From positions 367,902 to 431,901 of the forward strand of contig NZ_JAXBME010000003.1 in assembly GCF_033963835.1 (NCBI RefSeq): a DNA stretch of 64,000 nucleotides. Direction: 5' to 3'. Under the pieces are notes generated by a model, which was not told where the DNA came from, did not search any database, and was given only the letters and a program-made list of their open reading frames with translations. This document shows positions 26,050 through 34,992 of this stretch, in pieces (the first letter of the stretch is position 1; the number at the start of each line of letters is the position of its first letter). This DNA is from Cytobacillus sp. IB215665. Lineage in GTDB: Bacteria; Bacillota; Bacilli; Bacillales; SM2101. A program made the position numbers and the translations under genes.

Positions 26050-26193
26050 TTTTAATCCCCCAGTAATTTTATCGGATTTTAACAATATGTTAATTAAGTA
26101 TAGCTAGATTTAATCTTTTGTCAACGGATTTGAATTATACAGACTTTTCGAAACAAATATTATTATTTCCAGTGTTTAATATTTTTATTTTAC

Positions 26194-26340
26194 AAAGGAT
26201 CTTTTCGTATACTTTGTTGCTATTTTATTAAATATGGACAGTATGATGAGCTTTATTAGGACTCCTAGGTTTTATAAATAGAAGATGCTACGAACGTTAG
26301 GTGTAGACGTGCTTATATCTAAGTATGAAAAGAAACAATC
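26194..26340 (+). repeat. Dispersed intergenic repeat copy
   Basis: It starts AAAGGATCTTTTCGTATACT, continues TTTGTTGCTATT, and has AGAAGATGCTACGAACGTTA and GGTGTAGACGTGCTTATAT blocks before ending near AAGTATGAAAAGAAACAATC. It lies upstream of the amino-acid ABC operon. Confidence 0.7.
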
Positions 26341-26566
26341 GCTGTGAAAATAGTAATTAAAAAGGCTTTTTTTGAAAATTTTTTTTACTTATTGTTAACG
26401 TTAAGTTGCCACGAAAGTAACTAAATGTTTGCAGGTTTTGATTGCCAACGGAAATACACCATTTATATAACCAAGCGTTGCTGTACTAATAGATCAATTC
26501 CACTCACTTATTCGATATCCCTTACGTTCTTGTTCGTGAATTAACATATTTATTTCTAAAAAAAGT

Positions 26567-26594
26567 TTGACAATTTTGTGACAAAAGATAGAAT
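26567..26594 (+). promoter_or_regulatory. Sigma-A type promoter
   Basis: TTGACA (26567-26572), a 16-bp spacer and TAGAAT (26589-26594), placed 25 bp before the small membrane gene at 26619. The match to the vegetative consensus is good. Confidence 0.65.
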
Positions 26595-26618
26595 ATTCTT
26601 ATAAGGGGATGAAAATAT

Positions 26619-26843
26619 ATGAGGAATAAACCACTTGAGTCACTATTGTTTATGAAAAAAATAACAAGTGTTGGATTAATATTAGGTTGTATTGTTTTTT
26701 TATTTAGTTTTTTTGTAAGCGGTATCAAAGGTGATTACGTATTATCAATAGGGCTTAGCATTATGATATCTTCAATGATCCTTTTCGGGTTTGGTCTTAG
26801 TTTAAATCTCATGGAAGCAGTAAGTGATCGCAGTACCTCTTAA
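26619..26843 (+). CDS. Small two-span membrane protein, unknown function
   Basis: A 74-residue protein with two membrane segments (about residues 16-34 and 43-62), starting MRNKPLESLLFMKKITS and ending EAVSDRSTS. AAGGGGATG precedes the ATG and a good sigma-A promoter lies upstream, so it is likely expressed. The family is not recognised. It is bounded downstream by a large nested hairpin. Confidence 0.65.
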   Translation: MRNKPLESLLFMKKITSVGLILGCIVFLFSFFVSGIKGDYVLSIGLSIMISSMILFGFGLSLNLMEAVSDRSTS

Positions 26844-26909
26844 TGATTTTTAATATTCATTTTTAGATAGTAATGAATCGTATAGCCATATACGATGCTC
26901 ACAAATAAT

Positions 26910-26999
26910 AAAGGGTCAGACCTTACTCTATATCTCGAAAAGCATGCTAGGTAGTAGCAAACCTAGTATACCGATATAGAATATAAGATCTGACCCTTT
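26910..26999. terminator. 90-nt nested hairpin
   Basis: Outer arms AAAGGGTCAGA (26910-26920) and TCTGACCCTTT (26989-26999) enclose a second pair (TCTATATC / GATATAGA) and an inner CTAGGT / ACCTAG pair. On the plus strand it ends in CCCTTTTCG, so it may terminate the small membrane gene, but its size is unusual for a plain terminator. Confidence 0.6.
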
Positions 27000-27077
27000 T
27001 CGTTATGTTTATAACGTTAATATTGTTAGAATCTAGTGTCATGAAGACCCGTGCCATTCAGTAATGATGTTGATGAA

Positions 27078-27166
27078 AGGCTGTTTCTTTTCGTACTAAG
27101 AATGATGGATTTCATAGAAAGACCCAACTTACTGTCCATTTTAGTAACAGTAGTAAAAGAGCCTTA
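27078..27166 (-). repeat. Dispersed intergenic repeat, internally shortened copy
   Basis: It has the ends CTTTTCGTACTAAGAATGAT and GTAACAGTAGTAAAAGAGCC but lacks most of the interior found in full-length copies, so it resembles a deletion derivative. Confidence 0.55.
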
Positions 27167-27197
27167 TGAAAAAGCCTTTAACTAATTTGGCTAGTCA

Positions 27198-27500
27198 TTA
27201 ATGTGCTGCATGACCTGCTGTCAACACCCAAATAGAGCCTACAACAATAACAACAGCTATAAAAACTCCATAGCCAATATTAATAATGTTAGCCTTCCCA
27301 TCTTCCCCTTCGGTCATATGCATAAACATGAACAATTGTAGCCCTGCTTGAATAACTGCTAAAGAACCGATAATCCACATAATTACATTAAACGATAAGT
27401 TCGTTTTAAGAGCTACTCCCGTAGCTATAAAGGTTAGTACGATGGAAGATATGAAACCTAATACGTGACCAGTAGGAAAACGATTTGTTTTACTTGCCAT
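27198..27500 (-). CDS. qoxD: Cytochrome aa3 quinol oxidase subunit IV
   Basis: A 100-residue protein with three membrane segments, typical of the small fourth subunit of haem-copper oxidases (FPTGHVLGFISSIVLTFIAT; MWIIGSLAVIQAGLQLFMFM; HMTEGEDGK). It starts 3 bp after qoxC and is the last gene of qoxABCD. It assists assembly of the quinol oxidase in the membrane and carries no cofactor. Confidence 0.95.
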   Translation of the reverse strand: MASKTNRFPTGHVLGFISSIVLTFIATGVALKTNLSFNVIMWIIGSLAVIQAGLQLFMFMHMTEGEDGKANIINIGYGVFIAVVIVVGSIWVLTAGHAAH

Positions 27501-27503
27501 AAA

Positions 27504-28106
27504 TCACACCATCCCTTTTAAATACACAAATGTGAAAATAAAAATCCAGACGACATCTAAGAAGTGCCAGTACAAGCTAATGATGAATGTTTTTCTAGCA
27601 GTAACAGGTGTTAAGCCTCTTCTTAGTAACTGTATAATAATGATCGTCACCCAGCCGATTCCAACCGTTACATGGAGTCCGTGTGTACCTAGGAGCACGA
27701 AGAAGCTTGATAAGAAAGCACTCGTTTGCATCGTAGCACCTACACTAACATAATGGATGAATTCAGTAATCTCCATATATACGAACCCTACGCCAAGTAA
27801 TACTGTAATAATAAGCCATGTAAGCAGGCCTTTTAAGTTTTGTCTTCTCATTTCAAATATGGCCAATCCGCAAGTAAAGCTACTCGTTAATAGCAATAAA
27901 GTTTCAATCATGACATCCTTAATTTGAAAAATATCTTCGGGTCCTGGTCCACCTGCTGTACGTCCCCCCAGAACACCGTATACCATAAACAATGTAGCAA
28001 ACAAAACAATCTCAGCACCTAAGAAAATCCAAAAACCAAAAATATTCATACGATCTTGCTCTGTTTGATATTCAAGTGGTAAGGAAGTATCAACCTTTGC
28101 TGACAT
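27504..28106 (-). CDS. qoxC: Cytochrome aa3 quinol oxidase subunit III
   Basis: A 200-residue subunit III with five membrane segments; family features include [31 protein letters not shown], and [14 protein letters not shown] with the conserved His, then [20 protein letters not shown] at the C-terminus. It overlaps the end of qoxB by 17 bp, showing translational coupling. Confidence 0.96.
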   Translation of the reverse strand: MSAKVDTSLPLEYQTEQDRMNIFGFWIFLGAEIVLFATLFMVYGVLGGRTAGGPGPEDIFQIKDVMIETLLLLTSSFTCGLAIFEMRRQNLKGLLTWLIITVLLGVGFVYMEITEFIHYVSVGATMQTSAFLSSFFVLLGTHGLHVTVGIGWVTIIIIQLLRRGLTPVTARKTFIISLYWHFLDVVWIFIFTFVYLKGMV

Positions 28107-30072
28107 GATTGTTCACCTCTTCTGCTTTATTTCTCCAAGATTTTTCAGTCTCTTTTATTTCTTTTACAGGTATATGATAACCATCGTTATAATCAAACGA
28201 ACGAATAATCAGCCCCGCGAAAATACCCACTGCCGCTATTGCTGCAGCAATATGCCATTCAAATACGAGGAAGAATCCTGCTATACCGAAAACAACAGCC
28301 ATGTAAAATGGAAGCCCTGAATTGCTCGGCATATGAATTTCTTCAATCTCATTATCCTTCAGATCTAGTCCTTCTTTGTTCTTCTTCATGTGCCAAAAAA
28401 CGTCCAATGATTTTACTTCTGGTAGTTTTGCAAAATTATAGTATGGTGCTGGCGAAGCTGTTGCCCATTCTAATGTTCTAGCATCCCACGGATCATTTGA
28501 AACATTGCGATCAGCATGGCGTATGCTCCAATAAATGTTATAGCAGAATACAGCAAATCCAATAGCAAGTATGGCTGATCCGATCGCTGAAACTAAGAAC
28601 AGTGGTGCAAAACCTGATTCTACTGAAAAAGTATATGAGCGTCTTACTGCACCATCTAATCCTAATAAAAACATTGGGAAGAAGGTTAAGTTAAAACCAA
28701 TCACAAATAACCAGAAATGATATTTTCCTAGTCTCTCATTTAGCTTAAAGCCAAAGATTTTAGGCCACCAATAATATAAACCTGCAAATACGGCAAACAC
28801 GACACCAGGTATTAATACATAATGGAAATGAGCGACAAGGAACAAAGTGTTATGGTACTGATAATCTGCTGCTGCCATCGCAAGCATAACTCCAGTTACA
28901 CCACCGATAACAAAGTTTGGCACAAATGCTAAAGCCCATAACATCGCATTAGTAAATTTAATTCTTCCTTTTCTCATCGTAAATAACCAGTTAAATATCT
29001 TTACACCTGTAGGTACAGCAATTAACATCGTTGAGATAGAGAAAAATGAATTAACTGCTGCTCCGACACCCATTGTAAAGAAATGATGGACCCAAACAAG
29101 CATACTTAAAAATGCTATCCCGACAATTGAAATTACCATAGATTTATAGCCAAATAGTGATTTTCTTGAGAAGGTTGCGATTACCTCTGAGAATATACCA
29201 AAGGCAGGTAATGCTACAATATACACTTCTGGATGTCCCCATAGCCAGAATAGATTTGCCCATAACATATCTGACCCACCAGCAGACAGTGTAAAGAAGT
29301 GAGTACCATACAAACGGTCAAATGTCATTAAGCCAAGCGCGACCGTGAAAATAGGAAATGCAGCAACGATAATGACTGATGTAATGAAAGATGTCCAAGT
29401 AAACATTGGCATTTTCATCAATGTCATGCCTTTTGTTCTCATTTTTAGGATCGTGACAATAAAGTTGATACCGGTCATTAAAGTACCAATACCCGCAATT
29501 TGAATCGCAATGGCATAATAGTTGTTACCGATGCCTGGACTAAACTCCTTACCAGCTAGCGGGAAATACGATGTCCAACCTGCATCAGGTGATCCACCTA
29601 TGACGAATGATATATTAAATAGCATAGCTCCACTAAAGAATAACCAGAAACTTAAAGCATTTAATTGTGGAAATGCTACGTCCCTTGCTCCAATTTGGAG
29701 AGGAATGATCACGTTCATTAAACCGATTAAAAACGGCATAGCCATAAACAAAATCATGATCACACCATGAGTTGTAAATATTTCGTTATAATGTTGAGCA
29801 TCTAAAAATTCCATTTCAGGTCTAGATGTTTGGACTTTCATCAACAGACCATCCATACCACCACGGAAAAACATTAGTACTGCGGCAAGAATATACATAA
29901 TACCTATTCGCTTATGGTCAACCGTAGTGATCCATTCAGTCCATAACCAGCGCCATTTTTTCAAATAGGTTACGACACCTATTATTCCAACCATGGTGAG
30001 TAAAATTGCAATTTGTGATCCAAGAATTAAAGGATCACCAGTTATAAAAAACTCATCCCATTTAATGCCCAC
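28090..30072 (-). CDS. qoxB: Cytochrome aa3 quinol oxidase subunit I
   Basis: About 660 residues, the catalytic subunit. All metal ligands are visible: [15 protein letters not shown] (low-spin haem), [12 protein letters not shown] (CuB His plus cross-linked Tyr region), VHHFFTMG (CuB His pair) and [14 protein letters not shown] (haem ligands). It reduces oxygen to water at the haem a3-CuB centre and pumps protons. The likely start is GTG at 30070-30072 (V-G-I-K-W-D-E), which lines up with the usual M-K-F-K-W-D-E start and has GGGGG eight bases upstream inside qoxA; an upstream in-frame GTG at 30081 is the alternative. Confidence 0.96.
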   Translation of the reverse strand: MGIKWDEFFITGDPLILGSQIAILLTMVGIIGVVTYLKKWRWLWTEWITTVDHKRIGIMYILAAVLMFFRGGMDGLLMKVQTSRPEMEFLDAQHYNEIFTTHGVIMILFMAMPFLIGLMNVIIPLQIGARDVAFPQLNALSFWLFFSGAMLFNISFVIGGSPDAGWTSYFPLAGKEFSPGIGNNYYAIAIQIAGIGTLMTGINFIVTILKMRTKGMTLMKMPMFTWTSFITSVIIVAAFPIFTVALGLMTFDRLYGTHFFTLSAGGSDMLWANLFWLWGHPEVYIVALPAFGIFSEVIATFSRKSLFGYKSMVISIVGIAFLSMLVWVHHFFTMGVGAAVNSFFSISTMLIAVPTGVKIFNWLFTMRKGRIKFTNAMLWALAFVPNFVIGGVTGVMLAMAAADYQYHNTLFLVAHFHYVLIPGVVFAVFAGLYYWWPKIFGFKLNERLGKYHFWLFVIGFNLTFFPMFLLGLDGAVRRSYTFSVESGFAPLFLVSAIGSAILAIGFAVFCYNIYWSIRHADRNVSNDPWDARTLEWATASPAPYYNFAKLPEVKSLDVFWHMKKNKEGLDLKDNEIEEIHMPSNSGLPFYMAVVFGIAGFFLVFEWHIAAAIAAVGIFAGLIIRSFDYNDGYHIPVKEIKETEKSWRNKAEEVNNHVSKG

Positions 30073-31054
30073 CTTGATCACCCCCGTGTGTTTCTTCTAT
30101 GTTCATATCATCATCTTTTTGAGTGTCAGTAGAATCGTTTTTATAATTGTCTTCTTCTGAGAATATCTTTCCTTGATAGCTATGATTCTTATATAATTCA
30201 GGATTTGTATACGTTTTAGAGTCCATATCAGCATGGTTAACCCACTCTAAGTGAGTATTAGAATATGTTAATCTACCTAAATGTGTTGGCAAAAGAAGCT
30301 CTTCATACTCCTCCTCAGTTAATTTAGGAGCCGTTTCCTGCACTTCCTTTTTCCACTCCTCGTAGTCTTGTGGCGTCTGTGCTAATACTTCAAATTCCAT
30401 TTTCGCATAACCCCGTCCATTGAAGTTCGTATTTCTACCTTCAAAAGAACCAGGATTATCCGCTACAACAAATAAATCTGTTTCCATTTTATTCATTGTG
30501 TATATTTGTCCAGCTAAAGCAGGCACCCAAAATGATTGCATCGTTGAAGCTGATGTTAATTTAAAGTGAACTGGTCTATCAGCTGGAATATTTACATAAT
30601 TAACCGTTTCAATTCCATCTTCTGGATAGCTAAAAATCCATTTCCAGTCGGCAGATGTCACATGAATGACAACTGGCTCTTGATCTTCGTAGCCTTCAGG
30701 AATTTTTTCAAGGTCATACAGCGTAGTTACCGTAGGAATTGTTAGAGCAACAAGAATAAGGACTGGAATAGCGGTCCAAATAATCTCTAGCAATGTACTA
30801 CCGTGTTCTTCTGGCGGTTCATAATCCATATTGTCTGGTTTTTCTCGATATTTCCAGACGATATAAGCAAATAAACCGAACACAACAACAACAATTAAAA
30901 GCATCCATAAAATTGACTGATTAATTAAGTTAGCGATACTTCGTGCTGCAGGTCCTTGTGGATCAAGCACAACCAAATTTGTTTCACAACCACTTAGAAA
31001 CAACACTGGGAGAGTTGTTAAAAACAACAAGACAAGTCCCTTGTTAAACTTCAT
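30062..31054 (-). CDS. qoxA: Cytochrome aa3 quinol oxidase subunit II (lipoprotein)
   Basis: A 330-residue subunit II. It starts with a lipoprotein signal (LPVLFLSGC), followed by two membrane helices and a periplasm-side cupredoxin domain. The CuA-binding cysteines of cytochrome c oxidases are absent in [20 protein letters not shown], as expected for a menaquinol oxidase. The acidic, His-ending C-terminal tail is long. It is the first gene of the operon and overlaps qoxB. No haem c domain is present, so the operon is qox rather than cta. Confidence 0.96.
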   Translation of the reverse strand: MKFNKGLVLLFLTTLPVLFLSGCETNLVVLDPQGPAARSIANLINQSILWMLLIVVVVFGLFAYIVWKYREKPDNMDYEPPEEHGSTLLEIIWTAIPVLILVALTIPTVTTLYDLEKIPEGYEDQEPVVIHVTSADWKWIFSYPEDGIETVNYVNIPADRPVHFKLTSASTMQSFWVPALAGQIYTMNKMETDLFVVADNPGSFEGRNTNFNGRGYAKMEFEVLAQTPQDYEEWKKEVQETAPKLTEEEYEELLLPTHLGRLTYSNTHLEWVNHADMDSKTYTNPELYKNHSYQGKIFSEEDNYKNDSTDTQKDDDMNIEETHGGDQGGH

Positions 31055-31633
31055 GTTAATTCACCCCAAAAGTTAAGTATACTTACTAAAAATACCATGA
31101 ATATGTTCATTTCTTCACAACCGATTGTTCGGTTTTTCACAAACTTTGCTAATCTATATCAATAAGAACATTAACACTGTGTAAATAATGATAACATGAT
31201 TTTATGAACACTTAAGTCTGTAATTGTGACAAAATACGCAAGGAATTTACTGGAGAAACTACATTTAATTTCACCATGATATTTAAAGTCATTTTACCGA
31301 TTCTAATTTTCCCGTCTTGCCTATTTTCGCAAATAAAAAATGTCCACTTCGGCTTGATATGACTCTTCTTGTAAGAGTGAAATGGATAGTTGCTACTTGA
31401 TACGAAGCCTTTGTGGCAATATTCTAACCCATTTTTTATAGATGAAATTCGTACCGAAAACAACAATCACTGTGAAAACGTTATGATTTATAAAATCAGC
31501 GTTCATCATCTAAAACTTATATACTCTGTAGTGATTCATATCACTAAATCACGTATTAACAATTGGTATAGTATTAAAGTGAATAAAAAAAAACTTACAC
31601 AATGATGTGTATTTTATAAAGTTGGTGGATTTT
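31055..31633. other. Intergenic region between qoxA and the globin gene
   Basis: It separates divergent genes and so must hold both promoters. AATTCGTACCGAAAACAACA near 31446-31465 resembles one end of the dispersed repeat. Other frames here lack ribosome sites. Confidence 0.4.
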
Positions 31634-32020
31634 ATGAACAAAGGTATGCATTCACTCTATGAATTAATTGGTGGAGAAAAGGCTGTTCAACGTCTTGTAG
31701 ATGCATTCTATCCAAAGGTTTATGCAAACAAAGATTTACAACCGTTGTTTAGTGGGGATATAAATGAAATAAAAAGAAAGCAACAAATGTTTTTAACACA
31801 GTTTTTAGGTGGACCCACCCTATACAGTAATGAATTCGGACCACCTGCTATGCAGCATCGACATCTGCCATTTGAAATTACTCCTGTCAGAGCTCAAGCT
31901 TGGCTGAATTGTATGAAAGAGGCGTTTGAGGAAACGAAGTTAACTGGACATGCTGCTGACATGTTCTACGACCGACTGAGACAAGTGGCAGCAATAATGA
32001 TAAATACACATACCGAATAA
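31634..32020 (+). CDS. Truncated haemoglobin (group II, YjbI-like)
   Basis: A 128-residue globin. It starts MNKGMHSLYELIGGEKAVQR, typical of 2-on-2 globins, has QFLGGPTLYSNEFG, and the proximal histidine in the F-helix motif MQHRHLPFEITP, then AWLNCMKEAFEE. Family members bind oxygen or nitric oxide and protect respiration against nitrosative stress. The divergent position next to the qox terminal oxidase fits that role, though no shared regulation is shown. ATG 31634 is chosen because GGTGG lies six bases upstream. Confidence 0.93.
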   Translation: MNKGMHSLYELIGGEKAVQRLVDAFYPKVYANKDLQPLFSGDINEIKRKQQMFLTQFLGGPTLYSNEFGPPAMQHRHLPFEITPVRAQAWLNCMKEAFEETKLTGHAADMFYDRLRQVAAIMINTHTE

Positions 32021-32113
32021 ACCTGAGTTTTTGTGAATGAAGTGGAAATTAACCTCCACATACTTCGCAAAATCTATCTCAGAAGCATACTCAAAGAATG
32101 TTGAATAATAAAA

Positions 32114-32142
32114 TTAAGCTGCTATGCAATGTAGCAGCTTAA
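32114..32142 (-). terminator. Hairpin terminator overlapping a small ORF stop
   Basis: TTAAGCTGCTA (32114-32124) pairs with TAGCAGCTTAA (32132-32142). On the minus strand it is followed by TTTTATTATT. The stop codon of the 28-codon ORF lies in its 5' arm. It may also end the convergent globin transcript. Confidence 0.7.
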
Positions 32143-32225
32143 GAATCCCATATATTAGTCCCAATTAGTAGCCCTAACACCATAAAGCTTGCGATGAATA
32201 GTGTCACTGATAATTCTTCCATCAT
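32139..32225 (-). CDS. 28-residue single-span membrane peptide
   Basis: It begins MMEELSVTLFIASFMVLGLL and ends IGTNIWDS, a single membrane helix with an acidic start. GGGGGA lies just before the two ATG codons (32225, 32222; the second has better spacing), and a terminator overlaps the stop. This is the pattern of an expressed micropeptide. No family is recognised. Confidence 0.5.
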   Translation of the reverse strand: MMEELSVTLFIASFMVLGLLIGTNIWDS

Positions 32226-32371
32226 GATCCCCCATTATGTACATTAATTATATTTATTACGTGCTCATAAAGTACTTTACTTCTATTTATAATAAGGTTA
32301 GCATGAACTATCATAACAATTGGCAGGGAAATTCAAACGTTTTATGTCAATAATGTGAAAATTATTTGAAC

Positions 32372-33505
32372 CTATTCAAGTTTATTTGTTAGTGTTTTAA
32401 TTCTATCTCTAAATTGACTGTCACGTAAAACCGATAATTCGAACTCATTTAAACTACTTGAAAGTTTAATTGATTCATAGATATTTAATTGATTAAAAAA
32501 GATGGCTAGCGCTGTTTGATTCCCATTTTTATCAGTCGCATATAGCGCTTTTGTAAATATATATAAAGTTGAACCACCTTTTTGCCCTGCATGTTTCAAC
32601 CATTGTTGATTAACTGTATTTTCCATTAATCCTTCCATTACAGGATGTAATTGCTCTTGTACTTCAGGTGAAAAATATGCACGACTATTAATCTTTTCCA
32701 TAATATGTGCATAGTCAAATGTTGTAGATGTACTAAACCGCTCTGAAAACATTCGATCAAAGTCACTATCATGCCAAGTTGAAAGATCTGCTTTTGTTTA
32801 TAAATGCTCGCATCATTACTTTTTAGCTTACTATGTATCTGATTAGCTATCTCTTTCCACTCTACTGAAGGTAACTCTTTAAGCGTTTCTTTCACTTGTT
32901 GGAGCTCTTTTTTGCTTGTTATTCCTCCATAGTTATTAACCATCACTTCGTAAGGAATATATAAACTAGATACGAATGGATAGATTTCTCCATGATTATC
33001 CAGTCCTAATTTTTTTAATCGGTCATTAATTTGATATAATCCAAGCTTCATCATCAAAAATTCTGTATTTGCATTTGAACTAAACTGTATCATACCTTTT
33101 ACAATTTCTTTAAGACTAACAGTGTCGTTTTGCATTAAGTCTTGTTCTTTCATATGCTCTAGCCAAGCATTGTGGGCACCTCCATCTGTATTGGGAACAT
33201 AAAATTTTTCTAGCTCACTAATTTGTACAGTTTCATTTGTTTTGACTAAACCTTCAGCTGCTTGTTCCGCATACTCTATAGCGATAATCGTTTTTACTGT
33301 ACTAGCTAAAGGCATGCTTTGACCAGACCGAATATCCCCTATTACCTGACCATTCTGAATTAAATAAAGAGATGATTTTTCTTTATTTTCATCTAGGAAC
33401 TTTAAGACATAATCAGTGCTTGGTGTATACATCCAGCGCCTTATCGCACATAATAACAAGAAATATGATAACTGCTAAACCCAGAATTTTAAAAACTAAT
33501 TCCAT
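32372..33505 (-). pseudogene. Serine hydrolase (class A beta-lactamase fold), two frameshifts
   Basis: The three reading-frame pieces join into one protein: a membrane anchor starting MELVFKILGLAVIIFL at 33505 (GAAGGTG upstream), the catalytic part with ASTVK (SxxK nucleophile) and SSNANTEF (SxN-like), and a C-terminal part with the KTG-like motif KGGST. Frame is lost near 33455 (an extra base in TTTCTTGTTATTATG) and near 32780 (a missing A in ACAAAAGCAG, where K-Q-K-A-D-L-S-T-W-H would be restored). The family includes penicillin-binding-protein-like and beta-lactamase-like enzymes at the outer membrane face. Two independent shifts suggest a true pseudogene, though homopolymer sequencing error could explain one. 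Confidence 0.8.
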
Positions 33506-33682
33506 TTCTTCACCTTCTCGCACTTTACATAATATTACATATATATATATTAATATAGCAAGGAAAATAAAACTTTCCAGCAAGACGTATTACTTACATA
33601 TGCGCTTAAAAAGGGCTAACCTAAAGAAGCGATAATAACTACTAAGGTTGTAGTTATTATCGCTTGTTGAGTAACCTTCAAA

Positions 33683-34624
33683 TTATAGTGAGTATTTTAC
33701 TGGATTAAATGCTGTTAAAGAATATATAAACTGCTTTTGTCGCTCAGTTTCATCGTCTTCCATATCAACGATTGCCCACAACGCTTCATCAAAATAAACG
33801 AATAACAATACGTCTTCCCATAACATTGTTTCTTCATCCGTTAATGTAATATATTCAAAATATCCTTTTTTAAATTCAGTCCATTCCTCTTCTGTAAACA
33901 ACCTGCTAGGTGCGGTTTCTATCTCTGTATGGAATAAAATTAATGCTAATGCTAAGTCTACAATTCTTGGAACAATTCCCCCATTGTCTGGGTCAATTAA
34001 AACAGGTCGATTATCTGTTTCGTACACTAAATTACTTGCTTTATAATCCCAGCTTGCATTAACCATTGGTAGTGTCTTTTTCTTTAAACGGGAAAAATCA
34101 CTTGTTAAGAAATCTTCAATGCGACCTTTTAATATATTAAACTCTTTTTTCTCAGAACGGTTTTTTAATAAATTAGAGGAGATTTCTTGCAAGTCATTCG
34201 TTACATCACTCGTAAATTCATCATCAAAATTTAGCCAATCAAACCGAGCGCATTCAAACGTATCTACTTTACTGTGAATTTGACCTAATAATCTTCCTGC
34301 TTCATAGATGTCTTGAAGAGAACCATCATATTTACGACCTTTAATAAATGGGTACATTGTCCAAGTATGGTCTTTATATTGAATGAATGGATTTTCCACA
34401 TTGACTGGGGTAACCACTTTTATTCCATTAGAATGTAAACTCGTAGTCCATTCTGCAAGCTTTTGTGCAGTATCTATCGTTCTTCGCGTTCGTTTAATAA
34501 TAACATCCTGCCCCCGATACTGACATTTATATACAGGAGAATATTTATATATAGAATTAGCAGCTTCCTCTGTCCATTCCACATTCCATTGTCTGAACAA
34601 GTCTTGTGTTTCTAGAGTATTCAC
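33683..34624 (-). CDS. APH-family phosphotransferase (aminoglycoside/choline kinase-like)
   Basis: A 313-residue protein kinase-like fold. The N-lobe has VIIKRTRRTIDTAQKLAEW, the catalytic segment is NASWDYKASNLVYE, in which the usual H-G-D-x-x-x-x-N loop keeps Asp and Asn but not the His, and the metal-binding segment is VLIDPDNGG. The substrate is a small molecule or a spore/coat component; this cannot be decided, and the family is often misnamed as antibiotic kinase. A minus-strand neighbour of unknown function lies 15 bp upstream, so the two may be co-transcribed. Confidence 0.85.
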   Translation of the reverse strand: MNTLETQDLFRQWNVEWTEEAANSIYKYSPVYKCQYRGQDVIIKRTRRTIDTAQKLAEWTTSLHSNGIKVVTPVNVENPFIQYKDHTWTMYPFIKGRKYDGSLQDIYEAGRLLGQIHSKVDTFECARFDWLNFDDEFTSDVTNDLQEISSNLLKNRSEKKEFNILKGRIEDFLTSDFSRLKKKTLPMVNASWDYKASNLVYETDNRPVLIDPDNGGIVPRIVDLALALILFHTEIETAPSRLFTEEEWTEFKKGYFEYITLTDEETMLWEDVLLFVYFDEALWAIVDMEDDETERQKQFIYSLTAFNPVKYSL

Positions 34625-34639
34625 TTATATCACCTTTTC

Positions 34640-34876
34640 CTAATTTATTGTACGTTCATTACCTCTTTTGAAATTTCCTGTTACCTTAGCAAGAATTAAT
34701 TGAACTTCATGATTACTAGTCGCTTGCTGAAGCTTAGTAATTATTTTTTCTGCTTCTTTACCTTTTAATGTTTTTACTTGTTTTCCATGCCAATTAATAA
34801 AAACTGTGTTGTTCTTTGTTACACGGTAATTAAACATTTCTTCATCTAATCTACCACGTTTATCAATTTCCTCCAT
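34640..34876 (-). CDS. Small conserved-looking protein of unknown function
   Basis: A 78-residue soluble basic protein with MFNYRVTKNNTVFINWHGKQ, then VKTLKGKEAEKIITKLQQA and a C-terminal LILAKVTGNFKRGNE. I recall similar small Bacillaceae proteins with the WHGKQVKTLKGKEA block but no function. ATG 34876 has GGTGGTGAACG upstream. It lies directly upstream of the phosphotransferase gene in the same direction. Confidence 0.75.
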   Translation of the reverse strand: MEEIDKRGRLDEEMFNYRVTKNNTVFINWHGKQVKTLKGKEAEKIITKLQQATSNHEVQLILAKVTGNFKRGNERTIN

Positions 34877-34900
34877 GGTCGTTCACCACCATTTGTCGAT

Positions 34901-34974
34901 TTTGACCCATAAAACATGTTTTTGATTGAAAACTTCTCGTACGATGTAAAAAACATGTTTTAAATGGGTCATCT
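34901..34974. repeat. Long inverted repeat downstream of bmrD
   Basis: TGACCCATAAAACATGTTTT (from 34901) is repeated inverted as AAAACATGTTTTAAATGGGT plus CA ending near 34974, with a loop of about 25 bases; each arm contains the palindrome AAAACATGTTTT. It lies in the gap between bmrD and the next gene. No T-tract follows, so a protein-binding site or a structured mRNA element is as likely as a terminator. Confidence 0.6.
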
Positions 34975-34992
34975 ATGACATTGAGTTAAAGT

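Noticed and set aside
31212..31466. 84-codon minus-strand frame upstream of qoxA
   Set aside because: No ribosome site, composition not protein-like, partly overlapping a repeat-like end.
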